Source: an uncultured Campylobacter sp.
Lineage (GTDB): Bacteria > Campylobacterota > Campylobacteria > Campylobacterales > Campylobacteraceae
Length of the DNA stretch: 11,861 nt
Assembly: GCA_905373295.1 (NCBI GenBank)
Contig: CAJPSJ010000034.1
Span: 1 to 11,861 of the forward strand
Direction: 5' to 3'
Within the stretch, counting starts at the first letter, position 1; each line of letters begins with the position of its first letter. The position numbers were made by a program, and so were the translations under genes. Below, one piece after another: positions 1 to 8,592 of this stretch. The notes below the pieces were generated by a model that had not been told where the DNA came from, did no database searches, and saw only the letters and a list, made by a program, of their open reading frames with translations.

Positions 1-57
1 GGCTAAGGTTGAGACGCCTAAGGCTGAGATTGAAATTCCTGATATAGATATCGGTCT
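1..57. other. Possible inverted segment at the left edge of the kinase gene
   Basis: On the minus strand the kinase linker reads in a Pro/Glu/Lys/Ile-rich style down to about position 55, then changes to an Arg/Asn/Leu-rich string. On the plus strand bases 3-53 read [17 protein letters not shown], exactly the style of the linker (compare [13 protein letters not shown] further in). A palindrome GATATC lies at 47-52. This is what a strand switch or inversion at about 47-57 would leave. Whether it is a real inversion or an assembly or amplification chimera cannot be told from the window. Confidence 0.45.
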
Positions 58-2803
58 GGGCATCCTTTGTGCTTGAAGGCTCTACTTTTGGCTTTTCTGC
101 GCGTGGAATTACTATTTCAGGAATATCAACATTAATCTTTGGCGATTCAGGCTCTATCTTTTCAATCTTAATATCACTCATAGGCTCGATATCTATAGGC
201 TTAATGACCGGTTCTTCTGCTTTAGGAGCTTCTTTTTTGAGCTCTTGAGCAATACTAGGCTTACTAACAGTTTCCTCTTTATGCGTAGAATGAACTTCTG
301 TATCATGCGTACGCCTTCTGCTTTGCAAGATAGCGCGTAGCTCGTCTGCCGACGAAGTAGTAGCATGTCGTAATTCATCGAGCTTATTGATGATAGGTCT
401 TTCTTTTACTACCGGTTCTTCCATAATCATTTCATCAGAGACAATAGGCTTTTCTACCTCGGCATCCAGCTTAATCTCATGCGTCTGTGGAGCAAAATCC
501 GATCTGCTTAGAGCAATTCCGGATTTTGAAATTTTATCTAGCGTCTTAACGAATTTAGTTAAGTTAAAAGGCTCTGTGAGGGTAAAAATTTTAGAATTTG
601 AAATACTAATACTTTGAAGCTCTTTTGGCTTAAGAGTTAAGATCGTAGGCATACTCAATATATCGCTAACCTCGCCGTAATTCTTAAATCTAGTGATAAG
701 GGCGTCATATTTGTTATTATTTTGCGCTGAGCGGAACTGCGCGTTCGTATTAAATATCGAAATTTTACCGCCTAGCTTGCTGATATAGTTTTTAATGATA
801 TCATTATACATCGTATCGGCGCTATCAGCTAAAAGCGCAAAATTTAGCCCTTTGATACTTTCAAATACTGCGTCCGCATCAGTCTTTTGAGTCTCTTTAA
901 AAGCAAGGGTAAAGTAAAATCTAGTACCCTTTCCTACGGTAGATTTGACCTGAAGCTTGCCGCCCATCATCGCTACGTATTTAGACGAAATCGTAAGTCC
1001 AAGACCTGTTCCGCCGTATTTGCGTGTGATCGTAGAGTCGGCCTGAGAGAAGGCGTTAAATACATTTGCGAGCTTATCTTCAGAAATTCCAATGCCGGTA
1101 TCTTCTACGCTAAACGTTACGATCGCCTCTCCTGGAGCTTTGCTAGGCTCCCTTAAAATTTCAACTACGATAGTGCCATGCTCAGGCGTAAATTTGACAG
1201 CATTTGACATGAGGTTGATAAGAACCTCTTTGATCTTCGTAATATCGCCGTATAGGTGGTGTACGAGCGTAGGATCGATGTAAAGCAAGATGTCGATATT
1301 CTTTTCGGCAGCCTTGGCAACGTAAATTTCAACCGCGCTTTCGAAATCTTGGATAGGATTAAATAATATATCCTCAAGCTCGACCTTATTGCTCTCGATC
1401 TTAGAGACATCCAAAATGTTATTAATGATCGTTAGAAGGTTTTCGGACGATTTTTCGATGGTATCAACGTAATCGCGCTTCTCCTCATCCAAATCGGTAT
1501 TTTTAAGAAGCTCCGTAAAGCCGATGATGCCGTTAAGCGGCGTCCTGATCTCATGCGACATATTAGCTAAAAAGATCGATTTTGCCTTGTTGGCATCCTC
1601 CGCAGCACCCTTTTGATACGCAATCAGATCGAGCGCATCCTCGATAAGCGAATACGCCTTATTAACACCCTCACTAGTCCTAACATCGATATGCTCGTGC
1701 TGATTCGTCAAATCGCCGATTCGGCTAAGCACGTTGCCGAGGTCGGTAACGTTCTGTCTTAAACGTCTTGTGATACCCAAGGCAAAAACGACCAAAATAG
1801 CCGCTAAAACCCATATGCCAAGAGCGATAAATAGGTTTCTTAGTCTTTGCGCTAGATAAGTATCGGCATGCGCCGCAAGCTCAGCATTGATCTTTTCAGA
1901 AATTTCGCTTAGCTTTTTATATTTAAGTGTAGTAGAGGCAAACCACTCTTGAAAAGGTACGCTATAGTGTCCCTCGTCCGCTTCTTGCTGCAATGTGGCC
2001 GAAATTTTAGCAGTCTCTCTTAATGCGTTTTGAAATTCCTCTCCGTCTAGAATTTTTAAAATCGCGGCTCTAGCATCAGATTCCGGCAAGAAGTAGTAAT
2101 TAGGAAGCGAACTAGATAGGTTGAAGCTAGCCCAAGTCCTTAGCTGCGCTTGATTCATCGCTTTGCTGCCGATGATGTATTCGATAATATAGTCACGCTC
2201 CGATGCGGTGGCATCCATCGCCTCATAAGTATTAAGCAACGAAACCGTCCAAACGGTAATATTTGAGCTTACAAGACCCTCTCTTAGCACTCGTTGGATT
2301 GTTTTTACATCATCATCGAATTTTTGAAAATATGAGCTGAAAAGCTCACCGAAGCTTTTGCTTTGAGCATCGACATCCCTTCTTACCTGCGGAAGTTTGT
2401 CTAATAAACCGTCTATATCGGTCTCGGCAGCCAAAAGCTCGTCGTTACCGGTGCCGTAAGCGAAAATATCAAAAATAGTCTTTTTTACGACATTTTCGCT
2501 GATATTTTTGCTTTCTTTGTACTTTGCAAGCGCATCATCGGTTTTTTTGCGTTGACCCGATAGAAGGGTTCCCATACCGGGGTTTCCCTCGCTACCCAAA
2601 AACGCCGAAGTGATACCGCGCTCTTTATCTACCTGCTCTACTAACGCCGCGAGATTACTATTTTTAGCAATTTGCTGCTGCAAAATTCCCACTCTGGCGT
2701 AATCCTGCAAAGAGATAAACAAGAAATATGATGCAAACGCGAAAATCAAAAGTAACGGGATACCGCTAACAAGTCTCAAAGCACTTGTAGTATTTAAATT
2801 CAT
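1..2803 (-). CDS. Hybrid sensor histidine kinase with NIT sensor domain, C-terminus beyond window
   Basis: About 934 codons are open from ATG at 2803 to the left edge with no stop; AAGG at 2811-2814 is a well-placed ribosome site. Seen in order: transmembrane segment about residues 11-32; a periplasmic region about 33-320 whose start carries the DKERG motif (residues 59-63) and a downstream QRKKTDDAL typical of nitrate/nitrite-sensing NIT domains; second transmembrane segment about 322-344; a HAMP-like linker; HisKA with [12 protein letters not shown], phospho-acceptor His417; HATPase with N box (Asn534), DTGIG (Asp568) and GGTGLGL (597-603); a degenerate receiver-like domain about 650-760 lacking an obvious phospho-acceptor Asp; then a Pro/Glu/Lys/Ile-rich linker. 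A true receiver and perhaps an Hpt domain probably lie beyond the edge (inference). It autophosphorylates on His in response to a periplasmic signal; the ligand is unknown, and nitrate/nitrite is only the domain name's suggestion. It follows uvrC on the same strand after 165 bases. The last ~17 visible codons look unlike the linker (see finding). Confidence 0.9.
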   Translation of the reverse strand, partial: MNLNTTSALRLVSGIPLLLIFAFASYFLFISLQDYARVGILQQQIAKNSNLAALVEQVDKERGITSAFLGSEGNPGMGTLLSGQRKKTDDALAKYKESKNISENVVKKTIFDIFAYGTGNDELLAAETDIDGLLDKLPQVRRDVDAQSKSFGELFSSYFQKFDDDVKTIQRVLREGLVSSNITVWTVSLLNTYEAMDATASERDYIIEYIIGSKAMNQAQLRTWASFNLSSSLPNYYFLPESDARAAILKILDGEEFQNALRETAKISATLQQEADEGHYSVPFQEWFASTTLKYKKLSEISEKINAELAAHADTYLAQRLRNLFIALGIWVLAAILVVFALGITRRLRQNVTDLGNVLSRIGDLTNQHEHIDVRTSEGVNKAYSLIEDALDLIAYQKGAAEDANKAKSIFLANMSHEIRTPLNGIIGFTELLKNTDLDEEKRDYVDTIEKSSENLLTIINNILDVSKIESNKVELEDILFNPIQDFESAVEIYVAKAAEKNIDILLYIDPTLVHHLYGDITKIKEVLINLMSNAVKFTPEHGTIVVEILREPSKAPGEAIVTFSVEDTGIGISEDKLANVFNAFSQADSTITRKYGGTGLGLTISSKYVAMMGGKLQVKSTVGKGTRFYFTLAFKETQKTDADAVFESIKGLNFALLADSADTMYNDIIKNYISKLGGKISIFNTNAQFRSAQNNNKYDALITRFKNYGEVSDILSMPTILTLKPKELQSISISNSKIFTLTEPFNLTKFVKTLDKISKSGIALSRSDFAPQTHEIKLDAEVEKPIVSDEMIMEEPVVKERPIINKLDELRHATTSSADELRAILQSRRRTHDTEVHSTHKEETVSKPSIAQELKKEAPKAEEPVIKPIDIEPMSDIKIEKIEPESPKINVDIPEIVIPRAEKPKVEPSSTKDAQTDIYIRNFNLSLRRLNLS

Positions 2804-2968
2804 ACAAAATCCTTCAAAGCGCAGCTTACGCGACGTTAAATTTTATTCAACCGGAGAAACGAAGTCGCTTCCGTCACGCTAGGCGGAGACGATTTAGCCG
2901 TCCTGCAAAGTTAATGGGTGATTTTACTAAACAAATCTTTAAATATAGCTTTTTGCGTTAGGTTTTCG

Positions 2969-4771
2969 TTAATGATTGTTTAAAATTTTTTCGGCGGTTT
3001 GGATATTCGTAAGCGATCTGATCTCCTCGAAGCTCGCCGCATAAATGCTCTCAAAATCGCCGTAAAAGTCCAAAAGCTTCTTCAGGCTTCCCTTGCTAAC
3101 GCCCAAGCCTAGCAGTTTTGAGCTTTGCAGATCGAGTTTGCGTTTGCTCTTTTGGTGGAACGAGATCGCAAAGCGGTGCGCCTCATCGCGTAGGCGCTGA
3201 AAAAACTGAAGTTTTTTATCGTCCGTAGGCAGCGAAAAAATTCCGCTTTTCGTGCAAATTTTATCTTTCGCAGCTCCCTTTGCGCGGTGGGCTTTAGCGT
3301 CGATCTTCTCTTTAGAGATGGCAATTATATCGACGTTTGCTCCGACGCTGCAGATTATTTCCTCCGCTAAGCTTAACAGAGCCGTTCCGCCGTCAATGAG
3401 CCACAGATCGGGCGCGGCGAGCTCGTCAAATTTCAGCGCGCGGCTGGTTAAATACTCGCGCATCTGATCGTAGTCATTATTTGAGCCAAGGTGCTTGTGG
3501 CGGTAGTTTTGCTTGTTAAACTCGCCGTCTTGAAAGCTTATCATAGCTCCCACGGGCGCGGCGCCGAACATATGCGAATTGTCGAAAACTTCGATATTTA
3601 CGGGCAAATTCGTAAGATCAAAATAATCCTTCAGCTCCTGCAAAAATGCGTAATCGTGGGTTTTTAGATGCTTTTTGATATTGATCTCGCAGTTTTGATA
3701 TGCAATTTCGCAAATTTTACGCTTCTCGCCGATTTTCGGCGCGTAAATTTTAAACGCTCTTTCGTGCCGCTTGGATAAAATTTCGCATACCAGATCCGCA
3801 TCGTCAAACTCGTCGTAAACGTAAATTTTAGCGCACGCCACGGGAGCCGCGGCCGGGAAGGCGCTTAAGATCATCTGTTTGTAGGCGTTTGCGATATCAT
3901 CGGCGCTTGGGGCTTTGCAGTTGATTATATGCGAGTTTGAGGCTGAAATTTTACCCTCTCGTATGCTAAAATGCACGGCGCAGACGAGACCGTCGCGCGC
4001 AGCAATCGCAAAGACCTCGAAATCATCGAGCTTTGCGAGATCGACCTCGACCTTTACGTTCATCTGTTTTAAAATTTCAATCTTATCGCGGATCTGCGCG
4101 GCTTCCTCGAAATTTTCGCTCTGTGCGAGCCGCGCCATCCGCTCCCCAAGCTGCGGCACCATCTTTTGCGGATTTTTTAGGGCGGCAAGCGCGCTTTGTA
4201 CGATACGAGCGTAATCTTGCTTTGAAATTTTACCCTCGCACGGAGCGGCGCAACGCCCGATCTGGTAGAACAAACAGGCCTTTTTGCCCTTGACGCAATT
4301 TTTCTTCTGCACGAGCGAAAACTGCATGTAAAGCGTCTGTAAAATTTCCTTCGCGCCGTGAAAATAGGGGCCGAAGTATCTGATGTTTCTACCCTTTATG
4401 ATCTTTCGCGTGATCTCAAAGCGCGGGAAATCGTCGTCTAAATTTACATATATATAAGGATAGGTCTTATCGTCGCGAAGCAGGATGTTGTATTTGGGCT
4501 TAAGCTGCTTGATGAAGGAATTTTCCAGTATCAGCGCGTCACTCTCGCTAGGCGTGACGATGTATTCTAAATGCGCCGCCTCGCTTATCATCTTGGCGAT
4601 GCGCGCGCTTAGGCGAGGGCTCGGCGCGAGAGCGGGCGTGAAAGAAAAGTAGCTTTTGACGCGATTTTTTAAAATTTTTGCCTTGCCGACGTATAGCAGC
4701 TTGCCCGCGGCGTCGAAGTATTGATACACGCCGGGTCTGGCAGGCAGACTCTTAATCTCCTCTATTAGCAA
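2969..4771 (-). CDS. uvrC: Excinuclease ABC subunit UvrC
   Basis: UvrC makes both incisions around a DNA lesion after UvrA/UvrB have marked it (nucleotide excision repair, cytoplasm). The 600 residues match the usual ~610. Seen in order: N-terminal GIY-YIG nuclease with GVY (14-16), YVGKA (27-31), Arg37 and the LEN glutamate (Glu83), for the 3' cut; four cysteines at 159, 166, 174 and 178, in the region proposed to bind an Fe-S cluster in E. coli UvrC; UVR/UvrB-binding helix about 203-238; C-terminal RNase H-like nuclease with Asp397 (VFDNSH), Asp433, Asp460 (LIDGG) and His532, for the 5' cut; helix-hairpin-helix DNA-binding end about 552-598. The start is TTG at 4771: it places GVY at the family's normal distance and has GAGGG a few bases upstream, whereas no ATG is near. 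The start overlaps the preceding gene by 20 bases, suggesting coupled translation. Confidence 0.97.
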   Translation of the reverse strand: MLIEEIKSLPARPGVYQYFDAAGKLLYVGKAKILKNRVKSYFSFTPALAPSPRLSARIAKMISEAAHLEYIVTPSESDALILENSFIKQLKPKYNILLRDDKTYPYIYVNLDDDFPRFEITRKIIKGRNIRYFGPYFHGAKEILQTLYMQFSLVQKKNCVKGKKACLFYQIGRCAAPCEGKISKQDYARIVQSALAALKNPQKMVPQLGERMARLAQSENFEEAAQIRDKIEILKQMNVKVEVDLAKLDDFEVFAIAARDGLVCAVHFSIREGKISASNSHIINCKAPSADDIANAYKQMILSAFPAAAPVACAKIYVYDEFDDADLVCEILSKRHERAFKIYAPKIGEKRKICEIAYQNCEINIKKHLKTHDYAFLQELKDYFDLTNLPVNIEVFDNSHMFGAAPVGAMISFQDGEFNKQNYRHKHLGSNNDYDQMREYLTSRALKFDELAAPDLWLIDGGTALLSLAEEIICSVGANVDIIAISKEKIDAKAHRAKGAAKDKICTKSGIFSLPTDDKKLQFFQRLRDEAHRFAISFHQKSKRKLDLQSSKLLGLGVSKGSLKKLLDFYGDFESIYAASFEEIRSLTNIQTAEKILNNH

Positions 4772-5219
4772 GGATCAGCCCTCTTATCTCTTCAAAGGCG
4801 CGGTAAATTTGCGGATCTTGGATTTTGTTTTCAAACTCCCCTTTTGCGCGCTCTGAAGATAAAATTTTACTGCTTCGGCGCATACTCATTTTAAAGGCTT
4901 GCGCGCGTCTTTTATTCATCAGCCTACTTGCTACGAAAAATTTTATCTCACGAACGCCGCAAAGCTCCGCCGTCTCTCTAGCGGCTACGAAGCGCTTTAA
5001 TACGTCTTTTATTAAATTTATATTACTATCGCGTTTTAGTTCGCAAAGCCCCGCCGGGTGTTTCGCGGCTATCATCAAAATGCCATCTTTGACGTAGACA
5101 AAAGCGATCAGCCTTTGCCAACTAAGCGGCAAAATCGCCAAGAATTCGCCTCTTTCTCGCATCTTGGCATATAAAGGATCTTTTCTGATATGAGCGATTA
5201 TTTCTCTTGCATTTTCCAT
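4752..5219 (-). CDS. DUF721/DciA-like conserved hypothetical protein
   Basis: A 155-residue basic protein. Its core, LPLSWQRLIAFVYVKDGILMI followed by a predicted helix containing the KRDSNINLIKDVL stretch and a strand VREIKFFVA, follows the pattern of the DUF721 family, to which the helicase-loading factor DciA belongs. That placement is by eye and only moderately sure; no catalytic motif is visible. A Lys/Arg-rich tail (about 105-130) could bind nucleic acid. It is the first gene of a probable two-gene unit with uvrC (20-base overlap), and I recall a hypothetical gene in the same place beside uvrC and guaA in Campylobacter jejuni. The ATG at 5219 has no clear ribosome site; Met20 is an alternative start, but the earlier residues fit the domain's helical beginning. 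Its 5' end overlaps the divergent lipoprotein gene by 30 bases. Confidence 0.75.
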   Translation of the reverse strand: MENAREIIAHIRKDPLYAKMRERGEFLAILPLSWQRLIAFVYVKDGILMIAAKHPAGLCELKRDSNINLIKDVLKRFVAARETAELCGVREIKFFVASRLMNKRRAQAFKMSMRRSSKILSSERAKGEFENKIQDPQIYRAFEEIRGLILANRGD

Positions 5220-5387
5220 AGACGGATTTTAGCATTTTTTATCTTAGTTTTGCTTAGCGGCTGCGGATACAAAGCGCCGCCGTTTTATTCGGAAGGTGAG
5301 CAGAGCCCTAGCGCTACCGCCCAAAATGCGGACGCTAATAACACGAGCGCTGGTAGAGGAAGCGTTAGAATTTTACGCGATAAATAG
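5190..5387 (+). CDS. Small LptM/YifL-like lipoprotein
   Basis: A 65-residue protein with a short basic N-terminus (RR at 11-12), a hydrophobic stretch ILAFFILVLL and the lipobox LSGC with lipidated Cys25. After cleavage the mature protein starts CGYKAPPFY, which matches the signature of the YifL/LptM group (GCGxKxPLYxP in Proteobacteria), small outer-membrane lipoproteins that in E. coli help LptDE assemble. The rest is a short hydrophilic tail rich in Ala, Asn and Ser. The ATG at 5190 is the only start that keeps the signal peptide; AAGGA at 5174-5178 is a somewhat distant ribosome site. The LptM role is family inference; the lipoprotein call itself is firm. It lies 54 bases upstream of guaA and starts inside the 5' end of the opposite-strand DUF721-like gene. 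Confidence 0.85.
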   Translation: MSDYFSCIFHRRILAFFILVLLSGCGYKAPPFYSEGEQSPSATAQNADANNTSAGRGSVRILRDK

Positions 5388-5409
5388 CCTACTTTTAGCT
5401 TTGCTTTGT

Positions 5410-5437
5410 TATACTTTTAAAAATTTTTACAAAGGAA
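5410..5437 (+). promoter_or_regulatory. guaA promoter -10 and ribosome binding site
   Basis: TATACT at 5410-5415, preceded by the T-rich run TTTGCTTTG and with no good -35 box, is the usual form of a Campylobacter sigma-70 promoter. AAAGGAA at 5431-5437 is an ideally spaced ribosome site for the ATG at 5442. The leader would be only about 20 bases, leaving no room for a purine riboswitch. Confidence 0.65.
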
Positions 5438-5441
5438 TTTT

Positions 5442-6977
5442 ATGCAAACGGCAGACATTTTAGTGCTGGACTTCGGCTCCCAATACACCCAGCTGATCGC
5501 TAGGCGCTTGCGCGAACAAGGCGTTTACACCGAGCTGATCGCATACGACGCACCGATCGATAAGATAAAAGCGAAAAACCCCAAAGGTCTTATTTTAAGC
5601 GGCGGACCCGCTAGCGTTTACGCCAAGGATGCGTATTTTTGCGATGATAGAATTTTTGAGCTTGGAATTCCAATTTTAGGTATCTGCTACGGCATGCAGC
5701 TCATCGCGCATAAATTTGGCGCTAGCGTCGTGCCTGCGGGTAAAAAAGAGTATGGCAAAGCCTCTTTGAAACTGCTTCGCGCTAGCAGGCTATTTGGCGG
5801 CGTAGGGGATAACTCTACTGTCTGGATGAGCCATTCGGACAAGGTCGAGAGCCTGCCGGAGGGCTTTGAGGTGATGGCAAGCTCGGATGAGAGCGAGTGG
5901 TGCGTATTTGGTGACGAAATCCGTAAAATTTACGCGCTGCAATTTCACCCGGAGGTCTGCCACAGCGAGTTCGGCGATAGAATTTTAAAAAATTTTGCCA
6001 AAGAGATTTGCGGAATAACCAGCACTTGGAATATGGGCAGCTTTGCCAAAGAGCAGATGATCAAAATAAAAGAGCGCGTAGGCAGCGCCAAAGTGCTTTG
6101 CGCGGTAAGCGGCGGCGTGGATAGCTCGGTCGTAGCGGCGCTTTTGGCGCATGCGGTGCCGCAGAGCCTGATAGCGGTTTTCGTCGATAACGGTCTGCTT
6201 CGCACTGGCGAGCGCAAGGCGGTAGAGGAGATGTTTAGGCTCAAACTCGGCGTGAGCTTAGACGTAGTCGATGCTAGCGAGCTATTTTTAAGCAGGCTAA
6301 AAGGGGTGGTCGATCCCGAGCAAAAACGCAAAATCATCGGCGCGACCTTCATCGAGGTTTTCAGCAAAGAAGCGGCAAAATACAAAAACGTAAAATTTCT
6401 AGCCCAGGGTACGCTCTATACCGACATCATCGAAAGCTCGGTCGCAGGCTCAAGCAAGACGATCAAGAGCCATCACAACGTAGGCGGCCTGCCTAAGGAT
6501 ATGAAATTTGAACTGATCGAGCCTCTGCGCGAAATTTTTAAAGACGAGGTACGCCAACTAGGGCTTGAACTTGGCCTTTCGCGAGAGCTCGTGTTCCGTC
6601 ATCCATTCCCAGGTCCTGGTCTTGCGATCCGCATAATGGGCGAGGTAAATACGCCGAGCCTCGAGCTGCTGCGCAAAGCCGACGTGATCCTACGCGACGA
6701 GCTAAAATCAAGCGGCTGGTACAACAAAACATGGCAGGCGTTTTGCGTGCTGCTAAACGTGCACTCCGTCGGCGTTATGGGAGATAACCGCACCTACGAA
6801 AACGCCGTGTGCATACGCGTAGTGGACGCTAGCGACGGTATGACGGCTAGCTTCTCGCGCTTGCCGTACGATCTGCTAGAAAACGTCTCACGCCGCATCA
6901 TAAACGAAGTAGACGGCATCAACCGCGTAGTTTACGACATCTCTAGCAAACCGCCTGCGACGATAGAGTGGGAGTGA
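5442..6977 (+). CDS. guaA: GMP synthase (glutamine-hydrolysing)
   Basis: Converts XMP to GMP using ATP and glutamine, the last step of de novo GMP synthesis in the cytoplasm. The 511 residues are full length. Seen in order: class I glutamine amidotransferase domain, with [11 protein letters not shown] at the start, the nucleophile Cys82 in GICYGMQ, and His169/Glu171 in QFHPEV completing the triad; ATP-pyrophosphatase domain with the P-loop SGGVDSS at 223-229; C-terminal dimerisation domain with [13 protein letters not shown] and the closing KPPATIEWE, which is the invariant end of GuaA. No irregularity is visible. Downstream synteny is interrupted: the next gene is an AT-rich stranger rather than a purine gene. 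GC by hand count in one 60-base line (6601-6660) is 34/60. Confidence 0.98.
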   Translation: MQTADILVLDFGSQYTQLIARRLREQGVYTELIAYDAPIDKIKAKNPKGLILSGGPASVYAKDAYFCDDRIFELGIPILGICYGMQLIAHKFGASVVPAGKKEYGKASLKLLRASRLFGGVGDNSTVWMSHSDKVESLPEGFEVMASSDESEWCVFGDEIRKIYALQFHPEVCHSEFGDRILKNFAKEICGITSTWNMGSFAKEQMIKIKERVGSAKVLCAVSGGVDSSVVAALLAHAVPQSLIAVFVDNGLLRTGERKAVEEMFRLKLGVSLDVVDASELFLSRLKGVVDPEQKRKIIGATFIEVFSKEAAKYKNVKFLAQGTLYTDIIESSVAGSSKTIKSHHNVGGLPKDMKFELIEPLREIFKDEVRQLGLELGLSRELVFRHPFPGPGLAIRIMGEVNTPSLELLRKADVILRDELKSSGWYNKTWQAFCVLLNVHSVGVMGDNRTYENAVCIRVVDASDGMTASFSRLPYDLLENVSRRIINEVDGINRVVYDISSKPPATIEWE

Positions 6978-7021
6978 GAAGGTAAAATAATACAAGATGG
7001 AACATATCAAAATATCTTTGT

Positions 7022-7043
7022 TATATAAATAGATTTAAAGGAG
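7022..7043 (+). promoter_or_regulatory. Promoter -10 and ribosome site of the HEPN gene
   Basis: TTTGTTATATAAAT ends around 7030; TATATA (7022-7027) or TATAAA (7024-7029) can serve as -10 with a T-rich approach. AAAGGAG at 7037-7043 lies six bases before the TTG at 7050 and is what decides this non-ATG start. The gene therefore appears to carry its own promoter rather than depend on guaA. Confidence 0.6.
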
Positions 7044-7049
7044 CTTATT

Positions 7050-8357
7050 TTGTTTTATTTTTCAGAAAGTGAACAAATTTATGATTCAAGAACAGGTAAA
7101 TATTTTGGTGAAGTTTTAAATACCTATTCAAATGGAAATTATCGCTCATCTATAGTTATGTTATATTCGGTAGTGATATGTGATTTAATTTATAAACTTC
7201 AAGAGTTATATGATATATATAATGATAAAAAAGCAAGAGAAATATTGGATACTATTGAGAATAGCAAAAATAATGGCAAGACAATTTCTGAGTGGGAGAA
7301 TACTTTATTGGAGAGGATTATCAAGGAGACAAAATTAATTGATAAATCTACAGAAGAAACTTTGAGACATTTGAAAAATTTGAGAAATTTATCATCGCAT
7401 CCAGCATTAAATGATAAGTACTTTTTGTATGAGCCTGATAAAGATACAACAATAAGTCTCATAAGAAATATTTTCTTGAATATATTTATAAAACCTCCTA
7501 TATTTATCAATAATATTATCGAGATGTTGAGTGAAGATATGAAAAACAACAAGGATATATACAAATTTGCTCCAGATGAGTTAGAGCCATTTTTAAAGAG
7601 AAAATATTTTGAAAAGATGCACATTTCTATGGTGCAAAGTGTTTTAAAAGCTTATTGGAAATTTTGTTTTAAATTGAATAATGATGATTGTAAAGAAAAT
7701 TTATCAATCAATTTAAAAGTATTCAACTTTTTATTGAAAAATTATTTTTATGATCTTAAAAACTTTATAACTAAAGATAAAGTTTTTAAAGATATTGAAA
7801 AAGATAGAGCTTTTGCTCTTTGTAAGATTCTTTGCAAGCACCAAAATCTTTATGCTTTGATAGGCGAAGATGTGAAGATAAAAATTGATAAGGAAATTAA
7901 TGACAATGATAATGCATTTTTTATTTCATGGTTTAAGTCAAATAAGAGAAAACATTTAGAAGAAATAGCAGCTTATAAAAGATATAGTAATGTAACAAAC
8001 GGTGTTATTAAACTTGCATTTGAAGAATATGCAAACGAAGGTCTCAAAAAAGAGTTTCTAGATATCCTAATCAATATATTTTTAGAAAGCAGTAGTTTTG
8101 ACTCTGCAGATAAGAATTTTGATATATGTATATCGCCATATCTGGAAAAATTTGATTCTACACAGTTTAAGAATATCTTAAATGGCTCAAATAAGAATAG
8201 CCAAATTTATGATAGAAGAAAGTCTTATGGGGATAATAATAAATTAATTTCAGCATCTTTAACTTTTAAAAAACTAGATGTTAACTATGATTTTAAGCAA
8301 TACAATAATCTAAAATACGATAAGGGTATTTTAGATAAGGGTATTTTAATTGAGTAA
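7050..8357 (+). CDS. HEPN-domain protein, probable RNase-like effector, laterally acquired
   Basis: A 435-residue, strongly helical soluble protein from a TTG start. The N-terminal ~150 residues have the HEPN layout: a first helix with GNYRSSIVMLYSVVICDLIY (29-48), then a second long helix ending in LRNLSSHP, which gives the R-x4-H motif (Arg112, His117) used as RNA-cutting residues in many HEPN toxins and defence effectors. The family is known for metal-independent RNases in toxin-antitoxin, abortive infection and CRISPR systems; that this protein cuts RNA is inference. Residues ~150-435 are helical and not recognised. No antitoxin or nucleotidyltransferase partner is visible beside it. One sampled 60-base line (7081-7140) has GC 15/60 against 34/60 in a guaA line, and codons favour A/T throughout, so recent transfer is likely. 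The C-terminus ends in a duplicated DKGIL. It could instead be a housekeeping HEPN protein, but the composition argues against it. Confidence 0.8.
   Translation: MFYFSESEQIYDSRTGKYFGEVLNTYSNGNYRSSIVMLYSVVICDLIYKLQELYDIYNDKKAREILDTIENSKNNGKTISEWENTLLERIIKETKLIDKSTEETLRHLKNLRNLSSHPALNDKYFLYEPDKDTTISLIRNIFLNIFIKPPIFINNIIEMLSEDMKNNKDIYKFAPDELEPFLKRKYFEKMHISMVQSVLKAYWKFCFKLNNDDCKENLSINLKVFNFLLKNYFYDLKNFITKDKVFKDIEKDRAFALCKILCKHQNLYALIGEDVKIKIDKEINDNDNAFFISWFKSNKRKHLEEIAAYKRYSNVTNGVIKLAFEEYANEGLKKEFLDILINIFLESSSFDSADKNFDICISPYLEKFDSTQFKNILNGSNKNSQIYDRRKSYGDNNKLISASLTFKKLDVNYDFKQYNNLKYDKGILDKGILIE
8319..8348 (+). repeat. Perfect 15-bp tandem direct repeat at the end of the HEPN gene
   Basis: GATAAGGGTATTTTA occurs twice head to tail (8319-8333 and 8334-8348), encoding DKGIL-DKGIL just before the stop. 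Being a multiple of three it changes length without breaking the frame; slippage here would add or remove five residues. Confidence 0.95.
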
Positions 8358-8367
8358 ATAATAAATT

Positions 8368-8388
8368 GGCAAATATTTAAAATTTGCC
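8368..8388. terminator. Perfect hairpin just after the HEPN stop
   Basis: GGCAAAT (8368-8374) and ATTTGCC (8382-8388) form a perfect 7-bp stem with a 7-base loop, 10 bases after the stop codon. The plus strand has no T-run after it, so it may act as an RNA 3' end stabiliser or weak terminator; on the minus strand a more T/A-rich tail follows. Confidence 0.45.
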
Positions 8389-8458
8389 CATCCTCCAAAG
8401 CGGATATGAGCTTGATAAGTCTAAATCTATAGCTACTCTTGCTCGAGGTATCGCGGTG

Positions 8459-8500
8459 CAGTCTGCCCCCCTCAGACATCGTCGTAAAGGGGCAAGACTG
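8459..8500. other. GC-rich hairpin with an alternative pairing
   Basis: CAGTCTGCCCC (8459-8469) pairs with GGGGC-A-AGACTG (8489-8500), an 11-bp stem with one bulged A and a 19-base loop. The same 5' strand can instead pair GTCTG (8461-8465) with CAGAC (8473-8477). No T-run follows, so it is not a standard terminator. Confidence 0.5.
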
Positions 8501-8592
8501 GAACATTAGCTTTGAGCGAAGTATCATCAAATTTAGCAATATTTATGGATAATTTTAAATTTACAACATAGTAGTATGAGGTAAAATATGTC

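Noticed and set aside
887..1410. Short open frames on both strands inside the kinase gene
   Set aside because: They lie over the conserved HATPase motifs of the kinase in other frames and encode nothing recognisable.
2804..2968. Possible riboswitch or terminator between uvrC and the kinase gene
   Set aside because: I found no convincing stem with a T-run and no conserved aptamer; only AT-rich promoter-like stretches such as TAAAAT that are too common here to assign.
8466..8471. Run of six C as a phase-variable tract
   Set aside because: Shorter than the tracts that vary in Campylobacter, and not inside a gene.
8384..8509. 41-codon plus-strand frame as a real small protein
   Set aside because: TTG start without a ribosome site and no match I recognise; kept only as a note in the non-coding entry.
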